Assembly: GCA_963995505.1 (NCBI GenBank)
Contig: OZ023184.1
Location: 15,870,228-15,934,227, forward strand
Length of the DNA: 64,000 bases
DNA from: Hypericum androsaemum
Lineage: Eukaryota; Streptophyta; Magnoliopsida; Malpighiales; Hypericaceae
Direction of reading: 5' to 3'
A program made the position numbers and the translations under genes. The notes below the pieces were generated by a model. That model was not told where the DNA came from and did not search any database. It saw nothing but the letters and a program-made list of their open reading frames with translations. Of this stretch, positions 1 to 11,978 are shown piece by piece. Each line of letters opens with the position of its first letter. Within the stretch, counting starts at the first letter, position 1.

Positions 1-179
1 GGAGAGCCCCTAGTCTTTGCTAAGTAGTCAATTGTGAGATTCGTGGAGCTTCTCGTATGGCCGTTGTTCGTTATAAGATTTTCAGGAAATTTATCTCGCG
101 TACTTTTCTTCGGGAAGAGAGTTGGTCGCTATCTGTTTGTGTTATATCCACTAATAATGTCTCTGTCCTCCTCCTGTAG
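1..179 (+). other. intron/5' part of O-fucosyltransferase gene
   Basis: This stretch precedes the first exon I can place for the fucosyltransferase gene. It ends in a pyrimidine-rich tract and an AG at 178-179, which fits an intron. Positions 1-23 may be the end of an upstream exon, but no frame there joins the next exon without a stop. The true start codon therefore lies outside the window. Confidence 0.5.
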
Positions 180-3100
180 AATGCTCCATACTTGTGTAAG
201 AAAGACGGTATTGTTCTTCATTGTCCGTATGTAAGTTTCTCGGCCATGTTCTCTTCTTACTGTCGTTTTAGATTGTCTTGCGGGCATATGATCCCTCTGA
301 TCTCCTTTTAACTTTTTCTGTATTTTAGGTCAAGGAACCTTCTTCACTCTGGGAGAATCCATACGCTTCAACGACCTCTTGGAAGCCCTGTGCTGAGCGT
401 CGTGATGGAGTGATATCAGGTTAAAGTCTTATCTCTGGAAAATGTCTTTTGGTTGATGGTCCATGCAGTTTCCCATCTATGTTATTTTCGTGCTGTATTT
501 AAGCTGCCATTGCAGTTAGCAAATCATCAAAACTTGACTATGTTAGTTGGAAAAATATGGGTCGGAATGCAATATCTTATCTCGCTGATCTTTTTGCGAA
601 GATTGTAGAATTCGAAATCATTCTTCAGGGCCTTCACCTGGTTTACTGTCATCTAAGCTCAGTTCCACATCTTCATTTTGCAGATGTTCCTCCTGAGAAT
701 GAGACAAATGGCTATATATTTATTCATGCCGAGGGTGGTTTGAATCAGCAGAGGATAGCAGTAGGGATCTTTTGTCACATACGAGCTTTCGAACCCCTCC
801 CCACCCCCCTTTTTTTAAAGCATGTGCAGCTGTAATTATGCTACAGGGATCAGGAGATAACAGTCATCTTGATATGCTTTTGTGCAGATATGCAATGCAG
901 TCGCTGTGGCTAAAATAATGAATGCTACCCTCATTTTGCCAGTTTTTAAGCAGGACCAGATATGGAAGGATCAAACGTAAACTCTCACTGTCTTACAAAT
1001 GCAATTAGATTTGTTTACTGATATAAAATGAGATGGTTAAATAGTCAGATGCAATCAGCTTTGCTGAATTTTATGTTCCATTTCGACTACGTCCCGTATC
1101 CCAAAACAGTTCAATGTTCTGCTATTAGTTTATTATAGAAGGTTATATCTTTGCTTGTGTATGACTTTTTATATCTTTTCCTTGGGACAATGCCTTGCTG
1201 GGAGTACCTTAAAGCAGGCAATACCTCAAATGTGTAGAGGGATGATGCTTCATGATGGTGACCAAATGTTGTCTGAGCGTGACAACAGCCATTGAATTTT
1301 AATCCGGACACAAAATTTGCATCATCATTTTGTGCCATCTGCGCAAATCGGTACTAAAGTACTATTCCCAGTGTATCACAATCACATGGATAAAAAATTT
1401 TGAGGTTGAGATTGTCGGCTCAAGAGCATTGGGTCATTATTCATTGAAAACCTCTCCAACCTGTATGAGGCATTGCCCGCCTTGTGTCGCTTCCACAAGG
1501 TTTTGTCTTTCCTCAGGAAAAAGTTCCCTCGTGGAGATGAGGAAGTAATGACTTATAAGTAGATCTGTCTCGTTTTCATGTATATGTAGGGTTTTTTATG
1601 TTGAATTTCCAGCATTCACAAAAAGATATGCTAATTTCATATTTGATGTTATTCTTTGCTACAGGAAATTTGAGGACATATTTGATGTTGACCATTTCAT
1701 CAACTACCTTAAGGATGATGTGCGGATTGTTCGTGATATCCCTGAATGGTTTACTGACAAAACAGAACTGTTCTCAAGCATAAGGTTGAGTTGTTTCTCT
1801 CCTTTTGTCAGGGGTTATGAGCAGGGTTGAGTTGTTCACCATGGGTTCGATCTGACAGAAGTTTGTCTTCCTTGTGGCAGACGAACTGTAAAAAACATTC
1901 CAAAGTATGCCCCTGCTCAATTCTACATTGACAATGTGTTGCCTAGAATCAGAGAGAAGAAGATAATGGCCCTGAAGCCTTTTGTTGATCGGCTTGGGTA
2001 AGCTATACTGGCCACATTGCTGTAGAACCATTTTACATTTACAAAAAATTTCTTCCAGTTGCCCTTCGAAGAAACTTTCATCTGGTTTTTCTTTTGGTCT
2101 CATATTTCTGTATTCTGTTTGTGCTGGGTACAGTTATGATAATGTGCCCCCAGAAATCAACAGGCTGAGGTGCAGGGTGAACTATCATGCTCTGAAATTT
2201 TTGCCAGAGATAGAAAAAATGTCGGATTTATTAGTTTCAAGGATGCGGAATCGTACCGGAAGTGAAAACCGTTATATGTATGTCCAAGTGGTATTATAAC
2301 TTCATTTTAGCTCCTACATAAGCCAAGTTTTGCTTGATTTAGTCTTTCCAGATTCTTATAACTTACCTCTGGCTATGATAATTCACACAGGGCTCTCCAT
2401 CTGAGGTTTGAGAAGGGGATGGTGGGGTTATCATTCTGTGATTTTGTGGGGACAAGAGATGAGAAAGCTAGAATGGCAGAATACAGAAAGAAAGAGTGGC
2501 CCCGACGATACAAGGTTGACAGTTTACTGATTTTTAGTTGCTGTTAGAACTCTAAAAAGAACACACAATTTTATGTTTGTTGTGATTCTATGTCGCAGAA
2601 TGGTTCACATCTGTGGCAGACAGCCCTTCAGAAGCGGAAAGAAGGAAGATGTCCTCTTGAACCTGCGGAAGTTGCAGTAATTCTTCGGGCAATGGGTTAC
2701 CCCAAGGAAACACAAATTTATGTTGCTTCTGGTACATCTTACGGGGGAGAAAACCGATTGGCTCCTCTGAGGAACATGTTCCCGAATCTGGTGAGGCTGA
2801 GTCTATTCGTCTCTCCTTCAAAATAATATTCATGGCTATTAATAAATCAAATATGACGAAAAATTTAAAAGGTGCTAGAACAATGTATTGTGAAACTCTA
2901 ACTTGCACAGTTGTAGACTTCTGTTATTCTGTTGGCTCAAGTTCTAATGTTGTCATTTGATAATATTAGGTCACTAAAAAGGAGTTGGCTAGTAACGAGG
3001 AATTAGCGGGGGTCGGAAAGCATGTAACCAGCTTGGCAGCCCTTGACTTCTTGGTCTGCCTGAAGTCGGACGTATTTGTGATGACTCATGGAGGCAACTT

Positions 3101-3329
3101 TGCTAAGCTGATAATTGGGGCACGTAGATACATGGGTCACAGGCAAAAATCCATAAAGCCAGACAAGGGGCTAATGTCGAAATCTTTTGGTGATCCGTAC
3201 ATGGGGTGGGCTACATTTGTGGAGGATGTTATTGTCACCCACCAAACAAGAACAGGATTACCAGAAGAGACTTTCCCGAACTACGACCTGTGGGAAAATC
3301 CTCTAACTCCTTGCATGTGTAAAGCTTGA
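180..3329 (+). CDS. plant O-fucosyltransferase family protein (5' end missing)
   Basis: Exons read as 180-230, 329-419, 684-760, 888-976, 1665-1784, 1881-1997, 2134-2277, 2391-2514, 2599-2790 and 2970-3329. Together they give 454 residues in one frame, ending in TGA. Family hallmarks are visible: a GGLNQQR motif in the exon at 684, an HLRFEKGMVG motif in the exon at 2391, and VFVMTHGGNFAKLI near the C-terminus. These are the GDP-fucose-binding blocks of the plant O-FucT (PF10250) family. Such enzymes are Golgi type II membrane proteins that act on cell-wall glycans or glycoproteins. The N-terminal anchor and start codon lie upstream of the window, so targeting cannot be read. The subfamily, which includes the mannan-synthesis-related proteins, cannot be fixed from memory. 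The reading frame is intact and all introns have GT-AG ends. Confidence 0.9.
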
Positions 3330-4083
3330 AGAATGCAAAACCAGCTGGGAAGTTTTACCACTGATCTTATTTGGGATGTTGATGAGAAGACTGTAGATGT
3401 AGATTATCATGGAGGAGCGGTAGACTCGTTCAAGGATCGATCGCGTTAAAAGGTGACATCTACCTGGTGATGATCTCGGGCAGGATCGTCGCATCATATC
3501 ATATCCCATCTGTTGTAATTGCAGGCAGCGGATTCGTGGAAATGTGTAAAACATCGACCGAGGATGCCGCGGAACTGATATAGAGATCATTCTTGTGCGT
3601 TGTCTGATATCTGTAAACTAGTAGCAGATGTGTAACGACGTCGTCTCTGTTACACAGCTGACGAGACTCCTCAGCTTAACGGAGTCGTTAGAGTAAGCAT
3701 ATTTGTGAATCCGTATTCAGATTTATCAGTTTCTAATTGCGGCTTACCAGTTTTACTGTAGGCTATCTCCTCCTAGGTGGCTGAATGTTAATTATTTTTT
3801 AGATGAGTGAAGTGTTTTTAAGTTTTGGGGTTTTCAAAAAAGATATTATTTCCATGTGGGTTAGGTGCATTTTTAAGTCTAGCCGATGAGGAGAGGTCCG
3901 TTTAACAAGGAATCATTTACATTATAATTGATTTTGTTTTGTTTATATATGATACTTACTTGACCTGATTAATTTAGATTCGAATCGAATAATATAATTC
4001 GTTTTACCGATGACATTATTATGATTAAAAAAGAAAAAAAAAAATCATTTGTCATAAACTAAACCCTATGCCCAACTAAGCCA
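3330..4083. other. 3' UTR and intergenic DNA
   Basis: The first 300 bp are probably the 3' UTR of the fucosyltransferase gene. The rest is AT-rich, with A-tracts near 4028-4042, and leads to the convergent gene on the other strand. No open frame with recognisable content, RNA gene or complete transposon was seen. Confidence 0.5.
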
Positions 4084-4662
4084 TTAAATAAGCTTGTCAC
4101 CAATATGGTAGCAAGCATAAGCATCGAGGCAAGCATATTCGATCTGGTGAGGATCGAGGTTCAATACCTCCCAATTGCTGAGGGTGGTGATGTTAGGTTT
4201 GGGCACTTGGAGTTGCAGGATACGGTTAGCCAAGGTCTGTAGCCGTGACTTCTGACGCAAGTTATTGGACATGAATTTCATACCCAGTACTCTAATGTCA
4301 GCGGTCTTCACACACTTTATTCCGTATTTGGACAACAATTCCTCCTCCTCTTTTTTCTCCACCATCCCAACACAGATAGTATTAGGGCGCGCAAGAAAGT
4401 TGAGAAGTGAGTCGGAGATATTTTCGTCGAGGTGCAGGAGCTGGATGATAATGCACCTCGAGCCCACACATAGCTGCAATGTGGCTACCCCGCTGGGGCA
4501 GTAGCTACGCGTCTCTAACGCCCACCCTACAACCACCTGCAGACACGGAGGGCAAAGCCCCGCCACGTTGCAAATCCATTTGTCTATAAAGTCGCGCTGA
4601 TTGGTTACCGTCGTTATCACGTCCCCTAAGCCAAAGTGGAAACGCCGCAGCTCAAATGTCAT
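4084..4662 (-). CDS. Werner-type 3'-5' exonuclease-domain protein, catalytic residues altered
   Basis: A single-exon frame of 192 residues ends in TAA. It matches the plant DEDDy 3'-5' exonuclease (PF01612, WRN-exo-like) layout: an N-terminal strand pair, ATLQLCVG, the segment leading to DIRVLGMKFMS, the helix LQTLANRILQL, and the Exo III block QIEYACLDAYACYHIG. Family members bind two metals through D-x-E in Exo I, D in Exo II and Y-x3-D in Exo III. Here the Exo I position reads GWALETR, with Ala where Asp is usual. The Exo II position falls in a run of glutamates. Only Exo III, YACLD, looks complete. The protein is probably an inactive or weakly active paralogue, a kind known in the small intronless plant WEX-like proteins. 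A recent pseudogene is possible, although the frame is open. Confidence 0.75.
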   Translation of the reverse strand: MTFELRRFHFGLGDVITTVTNQRDFIDKWICNVAGLCPPCLQVVVGWALETRSYCPSGVATLQLCVGSRCIIIQLLHLDENISDSLLNFLARPNTICVGMVEKKEEEELLSKYGIKCVKTADIRVLGMKFMSNNLRQKSRLQTLANRILQLQVPKPNITTLSNWEVLNLDPHQIEYACLDAYACYHIGDKLI

Positions 4663-5400
4663 CCTCGATCCTAAAGCCTCTTCGAGTGCTGTAAATTCAG
4701 TTTGGAGATGGATTTTTCTTTATAAAAGGAGGGCCATTGGCTGGTATATAAATAAAAGATCGGTTAAAGACTCACTTTTTTTTTACTCTAGGGAATAATA
4801 ATTCGGAGATTCTCCACATTAATTAGGTTGATTTTGTTTTGGAGATTTTGATTTGAAAGCTCTTAATGTTTTTAACAGATTTGTTCGAGAGGATTCAATG
4901 CAAATTTTTCGAGGAGATAGCGTCCCAGTCTTTCATGAAAGAAGATCAATATTGTAATTTATCAAATAGAATACGATTTCTCGTGAAGATGATCGAGTTG
5001 CTTTTGGAGGAATTTTTTCTAAAATGATAAAAAACTTAGATATTTTTCCAAAAAAATTATAAAAATATATATATTTTTTCAAAATTGTTTGAAAAAATAA
5101 AAAATAATTTCATCAAGTGACAGTCGCCTGCCACAACTTTTCTGGAACGATCAAATTCGTGCAACTTTCGATCCGTTATTTTAAGGTTCGGTGAGATTAT
5201 CAAGTTTGGTGATTGGTGACCAAGTTTAGCAAGTAGACGTGGGTCAATGCACGTTGTGTTTCTTCTCTTCTCGAGGATAAGTGAAGGACCAAAGACTTCC
5301 ATTTAATGAATGCTATGGAAACCAATTTGACTGGGAAGCTTCTTACCAAAAAATAGAAGCAAACAAAATGAACCTTCCAAATAAAAGCAGCACCAGCCAG
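4663..5400. other. intergenic region between divergent genes
   Basis: AT-rich DNA lies between the exonuclease-like gene (-) and the alpha-galactosidase-like gene (+), so both promoters should be here. A TATAAATA-like string at about 4745-4752 reads on the plus strand, and its complement could serve the minus gene. No coding sequence or transposon was recognised. Confidence 0.4.
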
Positions 5401-5409
5401 TATAAAATA
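5401..5409 (+). promoter_or_regulatory. TATA box of the GH27 gene
   Basis: TATAAAATA lies 58 bp upstream of the ATG at 5467, a normal distance for a plant core promoter with a short leader. Confidence 0.55.
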
Positions 5410-5466
5410 AATGGTCATCCAACTCCTAATATCGAACAAAAATATAGTAGGAGGGAGGAATTCGCA

Positions 5467-8400
5467 ATGATGTTTCAGTCCTTGTTATGCTTGTTGTTTC
5501 TATACTTGGGTCTTTCTCTTCCCAGGTAGGTACCAAGATCACTTTTTCGCCCAGCCCTTTTGTTTTTTTTAAATTTACTTGTTCAATTTATTTATGATGA
5601 TATTATTATTATATCCTCCATTATATTATAGTGTCTCCTGTCGAGCTGCCTTTCCACCAAGAGGTTGGAACTCGTATGATTCCTTTTGTTGGACTATATC
5701 TGAACAAGAGTTCTTGGAGAATGCAGCTATTGTTGCACAACGTCTTCTGCCTCATGGATACGAGGTAGGAAGTAATTCTTCCTTCTTACATTACATTGTG
5801 ACTTTGAGTGATATTTTTTTTTTAAATATTTTTTTTATGCCTTGGCATGCATGCAGTACGTTGTAGTAGATTATCTGTGGTATCGCAAAAAGGTGGCTGG
5901 TGCGAATATTAATTCTCGTGGGTTCGATGTTATTGATAAGTGGGGACGAGTGATACCGGATCCAGACCGATGGCCATCTTCCAAAGGTGGGAAGGGATTC
6001 ACACAAGTTGCAAGGAAAGTGCACGATAAGGGCTTAAAATTCGGGATTCATGTCATGCGAGGAATAAGCACACAGGCATACGATGCAAACACTCTTATCC
6101 TCGACATCAAAACGGTACGTACTACTTATCATCATCATCATGCACCAAATTTGTCTACATTCATTCCTTTCCGTATACAGTAAAACCTATCTAACGTGAT
6201 ATCTTGGGATACTGTCTCTATAAATATTAAAGTTAAATTTTTGAACAATAAATAATAATAAAAATACTTTGTCTATATTCATTACCTAAAATCTCGGCTT
6301 GTTCAAATGATACATTTGATTAAAATATTTTCTTACTACAAGACGGCGATCAAAAAGACTGACAATTGAGAAATGTTACTATAATAATGTAAACATCTTT
6401 TTTTTTGTCCGACAACATAAAAATACCAAAACTACCCTTTCAATTAAACCTCCTAATCACTAATTCATCCACCTTAACGAAGGGCAATTCTCGCGTCGCG
6501 ACTCCTTCAACTTCCACAAGCAATTGAAATCGAAGCAATTTCCCAATCTAGGTTATCTCCCATAAACCCTAATCTCTAATTCATCAAAAACTCGCTACTC
6601 CGAAAGATAGATAGAGAGGGGTATAACGAGAATTAAATGGTCGTAGGTTTTGACGAGGCGGCACCGGAGACAAGCCCTTAACTCCTGGCCAAAGCTGGTC
6701 GGGACTTGCCCGGTTGTTGGATTCCCATATTCTCTCTTCTTCTTCCTCTTCCTTTTTTTTTCTCTCTTACGATTTTTTCTTTTTTTAATTTCTTTGAAAG
6801 TTTAATATAGAGCGAGGAGAAATAACTAATAAGAAGTTGAGGTTGGTTTTTTTTTATATTGCGCGGTTATGCCCCAAAAACTAATAATTGACCAAAAAAA
6901 ATAATAATTTTGAATTTCTAAACAAGGACTCCGTAATTTATTTCTTCTCTTTTTAATCTAGATATTTTAATACTTGATTAAAAATACAAACTATCAAATG
7001 TCTGTTCCAAGAGCCATAAACCTCTATTAAAAAAATCCTTCAAAAAACTAAACCTCCAAAGAATATAAAAAGAGATGTACCAATGATGTTTTTCTATTCA
7101 TAATATTTGAACTTTTAATATATTCATAAGTTTTATTTATGAATAATTATTTTAATAATATTTATTTATTTGTAAGAATTATAACTGGAGATCTAAAAAA
7201 TCTAAATTCTTTATTAATGAGGGTTGATATCTTGCAATTCTCTGTTATGTTACATGAATTACTGATACCATCTAAATTCATGAATTTCTACATTAATCTA
7301 AGTGTTGGGTAGATCATCTTATCTCACTGGTACCATCTTTCCGACCTCGCCGCCATAGCCGTCGTCTTGGTCTGTGGCATGGTGTGATGGAAGGCGGAGC
7401 CTGAAAATTTGGAGAATGAGATCAATATAATTTTTTGAGTCCGATTAGTATATAATAAGTCGGTAATTGACCATTCTGGTTTCGATTTTTAGGTTGATTA
7501 AATTTTTAATAGAATTAATTTCTAATTTTAGTGAGAACATATATTAAAAAATATACTTAATTATCAAACATAAAAAAATTAAATAGGGGTAATTGCCCCC
7601 ACTTCCCTTAACCTCCCTCCGCCCATGGTGTGGTGTATGCGATACTAAAGTTGTCCAATTGGAAAAGGCGTTGATGAGCACTAGAGAGACACCGACGACG
7701 CCAAACCAAAAAAAAAAGGTTTTATGTATTATAGTATAAGACTCGGACCCAAACTGTGGACCGCGGACGACCGAGACTCCTAGATCCCCGACCCGGGATC
7801 ACCGAGACTCCGGACCACCGAGACCCACTACCCCCGGACCATGGATCCCCGTCCCAGACTCCCAAACCACCAGACTACGGACCTCGAACCCCCGCACCAT
7901 CGGGCTCCCCGACCCCCGACCCCGGACTCGGGACCCTCGATCCCGAACCCTCGACCATGAACCTTGACCCCGGACCCGAACCAGCAACTTCGAACCCCTG
8001 GACCCCATTCTATTTTTATTTTTACAGCTTAAAAAAGAAAATTAATGAACGATATATTTTTCATATTTTAAAACAGAACGTCGTTCGCATCGCGCGTGCG
8101 TATTTGCTAGTGAATGATAATGTAAACTTTAGAAAATAAGCAAGTCTAGTACAAACTAATATCTTATGAATGTGTCAAATATGTAAAAATTTATGTATTT
8201 ATTAAAAAATATCATTTTATGCGAAAATTGAGATCATGATTTAGCGCTAAAAGTATTAATTATTACAATACAGGAATTATTAAATTTTAATACTGATCTC
8301 CACTCAGGATCGAGACTTTTTATCAATTTATACAAGAGATCACGATCACTGATCCGATCTTAATTAATGTTTGTACCATGCTCATTTTCCTCAGGGAGGT

Positions 8401-10313
8401 GCTTTCGTAGAGTCGGGCCGCGAATGGCGTGCTAAGGACATAGGGATTGTGAAGAGATCGTGTGGATGGATGAAAAACGGTTTCATGAGTGTTAATACTA
8501 ACCTGGAAGCCGGAAAGGCGTTCCTGAGGTCGCTTTATCAGCAATATGCTGACTGGGGAGTTGACTTTGGTAACTGTTGACTGAAATTTGATGTTAATCA
8601 ATCCATTGCATTGTGGTTTAGCAATGTCCCTCTCACTCTCTATCTGATAAGTTAGTTGTATATTTCTTTTGCAGTGAAAAATGATTGTGTATTTGGTGAT
8701 GATTTGGACATGGGAGAGATTACTTATGTTTCAGAGGTACACACACGTAGCTATTTTTGGGTACATAAATTAAACCATTATCATCTGATCGGTTATTGAC
8801 CATCAGATTTAAAGATAATCAAATTTGACGGCCCAAAATTTAGTCCCCACTCAATCCGGTCTTATCATGACATGTTTTTTTTTCTGGTCCAGATTTTACA
8901 AAATCATTCAAAGCCTATAGTGTATTCGTTGTCCCCCGGAACCAGCGCAACGCCAGCCATGGCGAAGGGTGTAAGTAAATTAGTCAACATGTATCGAGTA
9001 ACTGGGGATGATTGGGATTCTTGGCCAGACGTAGTTTCTCATTTTGATGTTGCCAGGTACGTAAGTTTAATATAATTTCTCATCTTGGTTCCATCCATCC
9101 ATTTTTCTAGTGATTTTATTATAATATTCATATGTTGATCTGCTTGTTTCAGGGACTTTGCTAATTCTAATCTGGTTGGCACTAACGGCTTGAACGGGAG
9201 ATCCTGGCCTGACCTAGATATGCTACCCTTTGGATGGCTCACTGATCCAGGTCTTCTAGTCTCTAATGTAAACTTACTGCAGACGAACGCAGTCTAATAA
9301 CTGTTCCGTTCTGGATGACTGACTAATCCGAGTTGTTGCGTTGCGCCCCAGGTTCTAACGACGGTCCGCACAGACGGACTAATCTGAATTTGAATGAGCA
9401 ACTAACTCAGGTATGTATGTATGTATTGCGTCTGTGTATGTGGGAAGGGAGCTCGAAAAGATGAAAAATTTTGTGATTCGTACGTACTGTCTGTCTGTAG
9501 ATGACTCTGTGGGCAATGGCCAAGTCTCCTCTCATGTACGGAGGAGATCTCAGGAAGCTCGACGAGACCACCTTCGATATAATCACTAATCCTTTCATAC
9601 TGGAATTAAACTCGTATAGCACAAATAACAGGGAGGTAAGTAAGTATCGTCAACGTCTACCTTCAAGACAAGACAAGACAAGGTGTAGGATTTGCTTCTC
9701 TGTCTGATATATTATTGATATCGATTCGATGTCCCAAAAACAGTTTGCTTCTGTTAAGGGTGAGCAAGTAACAGTCGAGGTTCCTGCAAAGCAGCGATCA
9801 ACAAGGAGACCAGAAGGTAAATTAATTATGTAGCTTCAAGTCGGATACAAAAAAAGGACCGCCTATCGATCGACTTACTACGCTGACATCGTTCCGTTCC
9901 GTTCCGTTCCAAATGCAGCAGCCAATGCTACTACTACACCTACCGGAGTTAAAAGAAAAATATCGATACCTACCGGAGGTCGTTATTGGATAGCAAGAGG
10001 AAGAAACGGTTTGTTTGTTTGTTTACTCTTTCTTTCACTTATATCATGTATCTTGTGAAAAACCAACTCTGGTCTTTGAACATCATTTTCAGGGAAGGTA
10101 TACGTAGCATTCTTCAATCTGAACTCCCAATCGACGGTGATGTCCAAAACGTTGTTGGACATACGACGCGCGATGCCGGGGAGAGTGATCGGAGCTTCTT
10201 GCAAGTGCAGCGAGGTGTGGTCTGAAAACAATCATTTTCCAATAGAAAATGACACCATATCAATATCCTTGGACGCACATATGCCTGCACTCTTTGTACT
10301 AAACTGCAATTAG
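5467..10313 (+). CDS. GH27 alpha-galactosidase / beta-L-arabinopyranosidase-like protein
   Basis: Twelve exons: 5467-5525, 5632-5764, 5857-6114, 8395-8569, 8675-8736, 8893-9056, 9153-9250, 9352-9410, 9501-9635, 9744-9816, 9919-10008 and 10093-10313. They sum to 1527 bp, giving 508 residues. The N-terminus (MMFQSLLCLLFLYLGLSLPR) is a signal peptide, so the enzyme should act in the apoplast or vacuole. GH27 signatures follow: FPPRGWNSYDSFCW, KNDC with the nucleophile Asp, SWPDLDML with the acid/base Asp, and MTLWAMAKSPLMYGGD. The closest type I recall is the Arabidopsis APSE class, which releases beta-L-arabinopyranose and galactose from arabinogalactan proteins. That type is longer. Here the region between the catalytic barrel and the C-terminal beta domain (VYVAFFNLN) is reduced to about 55 residues. 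Intron 3 is 2.3 kb and carries a small transposon and a C-rich repeat. The frame is intact. Confidence 0.88.
7387..7623. mobile_element. small DNA transposon in GH27 intron 3
   Basis: A 237-bp insertion is flanked by the exact direct repeat CATGGTGTG at 7378-7386 and 7624-7632. Its ends are imperfect inverted repeats: GGAAGGCGGAGCC on the left, and on the right CTCCCTCCGCC, which reads GGCGGAG on the other strand. The 9-bp duplication suggests a Mutator-like origin, or hAT if read as 8 bp. It has no coding capacity, so it would be non-autonomous. Confidence 0.6.
7741..8012 (+). repeat. C-rich degenerate minisatellite in GH27 intron 3
   Basis: About 270 bp of strongly strand-asymmetric DNA sits in an otherwise AT-rich intron (6115-8394). 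It is built from loose copies of words such as CCCCGACC, CCCGGACTC and CGAGACTCC. The frames open through it only because the repeat lacks stop codons. The rest of the intron contains the small transposon at 7387 and a patch near 6480-6720 that looks like a gene 5' region, with ACCCTAATC and a short aborted ORF. Confidence 0.6.
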
Positions 10314-10544
10314 CCATCGCGGAGGATTAAATAATTAATAAAACATTGATTTCAGCTTAAGTCAAAAAAAAACTATTGGATTTTGAGGTTCTAAAATATT
10401 TTATAGGAAAACAAATGGTTTCCTACACTTTTTCTATCGAAAATTGCTTTTGACTCTTGGTGGAATAATTTTTACATTTTTAACATTTAGTTTGGATCCG
10501 GAAAATATTTTCTCGCAAATGTTATGATTATGTTTAGCTCATAT
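10314..10544. other. 3' UTR / intergenic DNA
   Basis: AT-rich sequence follows the GH27 stop codon. It probably includes the 3' UTR and polyadenylation region (AATAATTAATAAAAC near 10330). It ends where the LTR-like sequence begins. Confidence 0.4.
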
Positions 10545-11799
10545 TGTTACGGGAGGCTAGAGGTTCGTTCTAACCTCTCAATTGACAGTGCTCCTAGTCG
10601 AAATTGTTGAGAAAATTACCCACTTCTCGTGGATCCAATCAACGAAACGAAACAAAAAATACATACGAGTAAACTATGATAAACACGAGAAGCACAATGC
10701 ACAAAGCACAAAGAAAGTACAAGGAGGGACACAAAAATTTGGTTACCCAGTTCGATCCACAACGATCTACGTTCGAGGGCTTTCAAGCCTGGAAAAATTC
10801 CACTATATCACGCTCGAGCTTCACTCGCTCTTACAATAATGGATGCCTTCACTCTCTCCTCCTCTTCTTACCATAGGCTACCCACACTCTTAGAAACTCT
10901 CACTCTTGGCAAAATCCTAGGCTTGGGCTCTACCCACTCTTCGGGCAAATTTTCCTTCACTCGAAGAGCACCACCTCCTTCACTCGGAGTGGCTAACCCT
11001 TCTCTTGGCAAGGCCCTTCATTCGGGCTCTACCCATACTTCAGACAACTCTCCTTTACTCTGAGAGCACTACCTCCTTCACTCGGAGGCAACCCTTCACT
11101 TGGGTCTTCTTTCTTCTCCTCCTTCACTTGGAGGCAGTCCTTCACTTGGGTCTTCCATCTTCTCCTTTACTTGGAGGCAACCCTTCACTTGGGTTGGGTA
11201 CCTTTGTGGCATACTTCTTCTTCTCCTTCTCCTCCTTCATTTGGAAGAGTGGGTACTTGGTCTCTCCTTCACTTGGAGAGCCTTTCTCCTTCCTCCCTCT
11301 TCTCTCTTTTTCTTTGGAGAAGTGGGCAATACTTTTGCCAACCCTTCTTGGAGGCTAACAATGGGTATTTATAGTGTCCACAACCTAGGCAACTATTTGG
11401 AGCCGGGAGGGACATTTTGGTCCACCAAAATGCCAACTTTTTGGGCTGTCTGGTAGGCACCAGAATTTGGACAGGCGTTGGGGCTGGCGGGCGCCAACTC
11501 TGCCCTTTCTGCTTTGGGCTGGCGGGTGGTAGGTTTCGTGCCCACTCCACTTCGCCTGCATCTTGGCTCTTCACTCGAGCCCGTCTCTTGACCCGATCGC
11601 CTCCGATCATCCCAAGGCTCTTCACTCGAGCCACACGACCCTCGGATGTTCTCAACATCTTCACTCAACTATTGACTCGATTGATTCTCCGAGCGTCCCC
11701 GGAACTCTGAACCCAATCGATCAACTGTCGAACCATCCTTAGGGCTCTTCACTTGAGCCACACGAATACTTCACTCGTACTCAGATTCCATACCCAACA
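10545..11799 (-). mobile_element. probable solo LTR of a retrotransposon
   Basis: Read on the minus strand, the 1255-bp block starts TGTTGGGTATGG and ends CCCGTAACA, the TGTT...AACA form of a long terminal repeat. A TATAAATA box at 11366-11373 on the minus strand would start transcription inside it, and a U5-like segment follows near 10730-10780. The U3/R part is full of short tandem motifs related to CCTTCACTTGGGTC and CACTTGGAGGCAA between about 10840 and 11300. No second LTR, primer-binding site or reverse transcriptase lies beside it. The flanking pentamers CATAT and GAAAT do not match, so a clean target duplication is not shown. Confidence 0.55.
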
Positions 11800-11978
11800 G
11801 AAATTTGATCCATGATCACGGTTCAAGACACTTCTAGTGAGAGGGTAGTTTTGTAACCGTCTTAAAATCTCTTAGGATTGTTCCAATTCATATTTTGAAC
11901 CGTAGGACCGACCGTTTCAAAATCGTGACCACCTCTTCATATATTAAAATTGATTGGACATGGATACTACGTTCTCCA

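Noticed and set aside
7756..8139. 127-codon Pro/Asp-rich frame in the GH27 intron
   Set aside because: Produced by the C-rich minisatellite; it sits between well-supported exons of another gene.
10839..11710. Several frames of 70-130 codons, Ser/Leu/Phe-rich
   Set aside because: They follow the short tandem repeats of the LTR-like sequence and have no recognisable domain.
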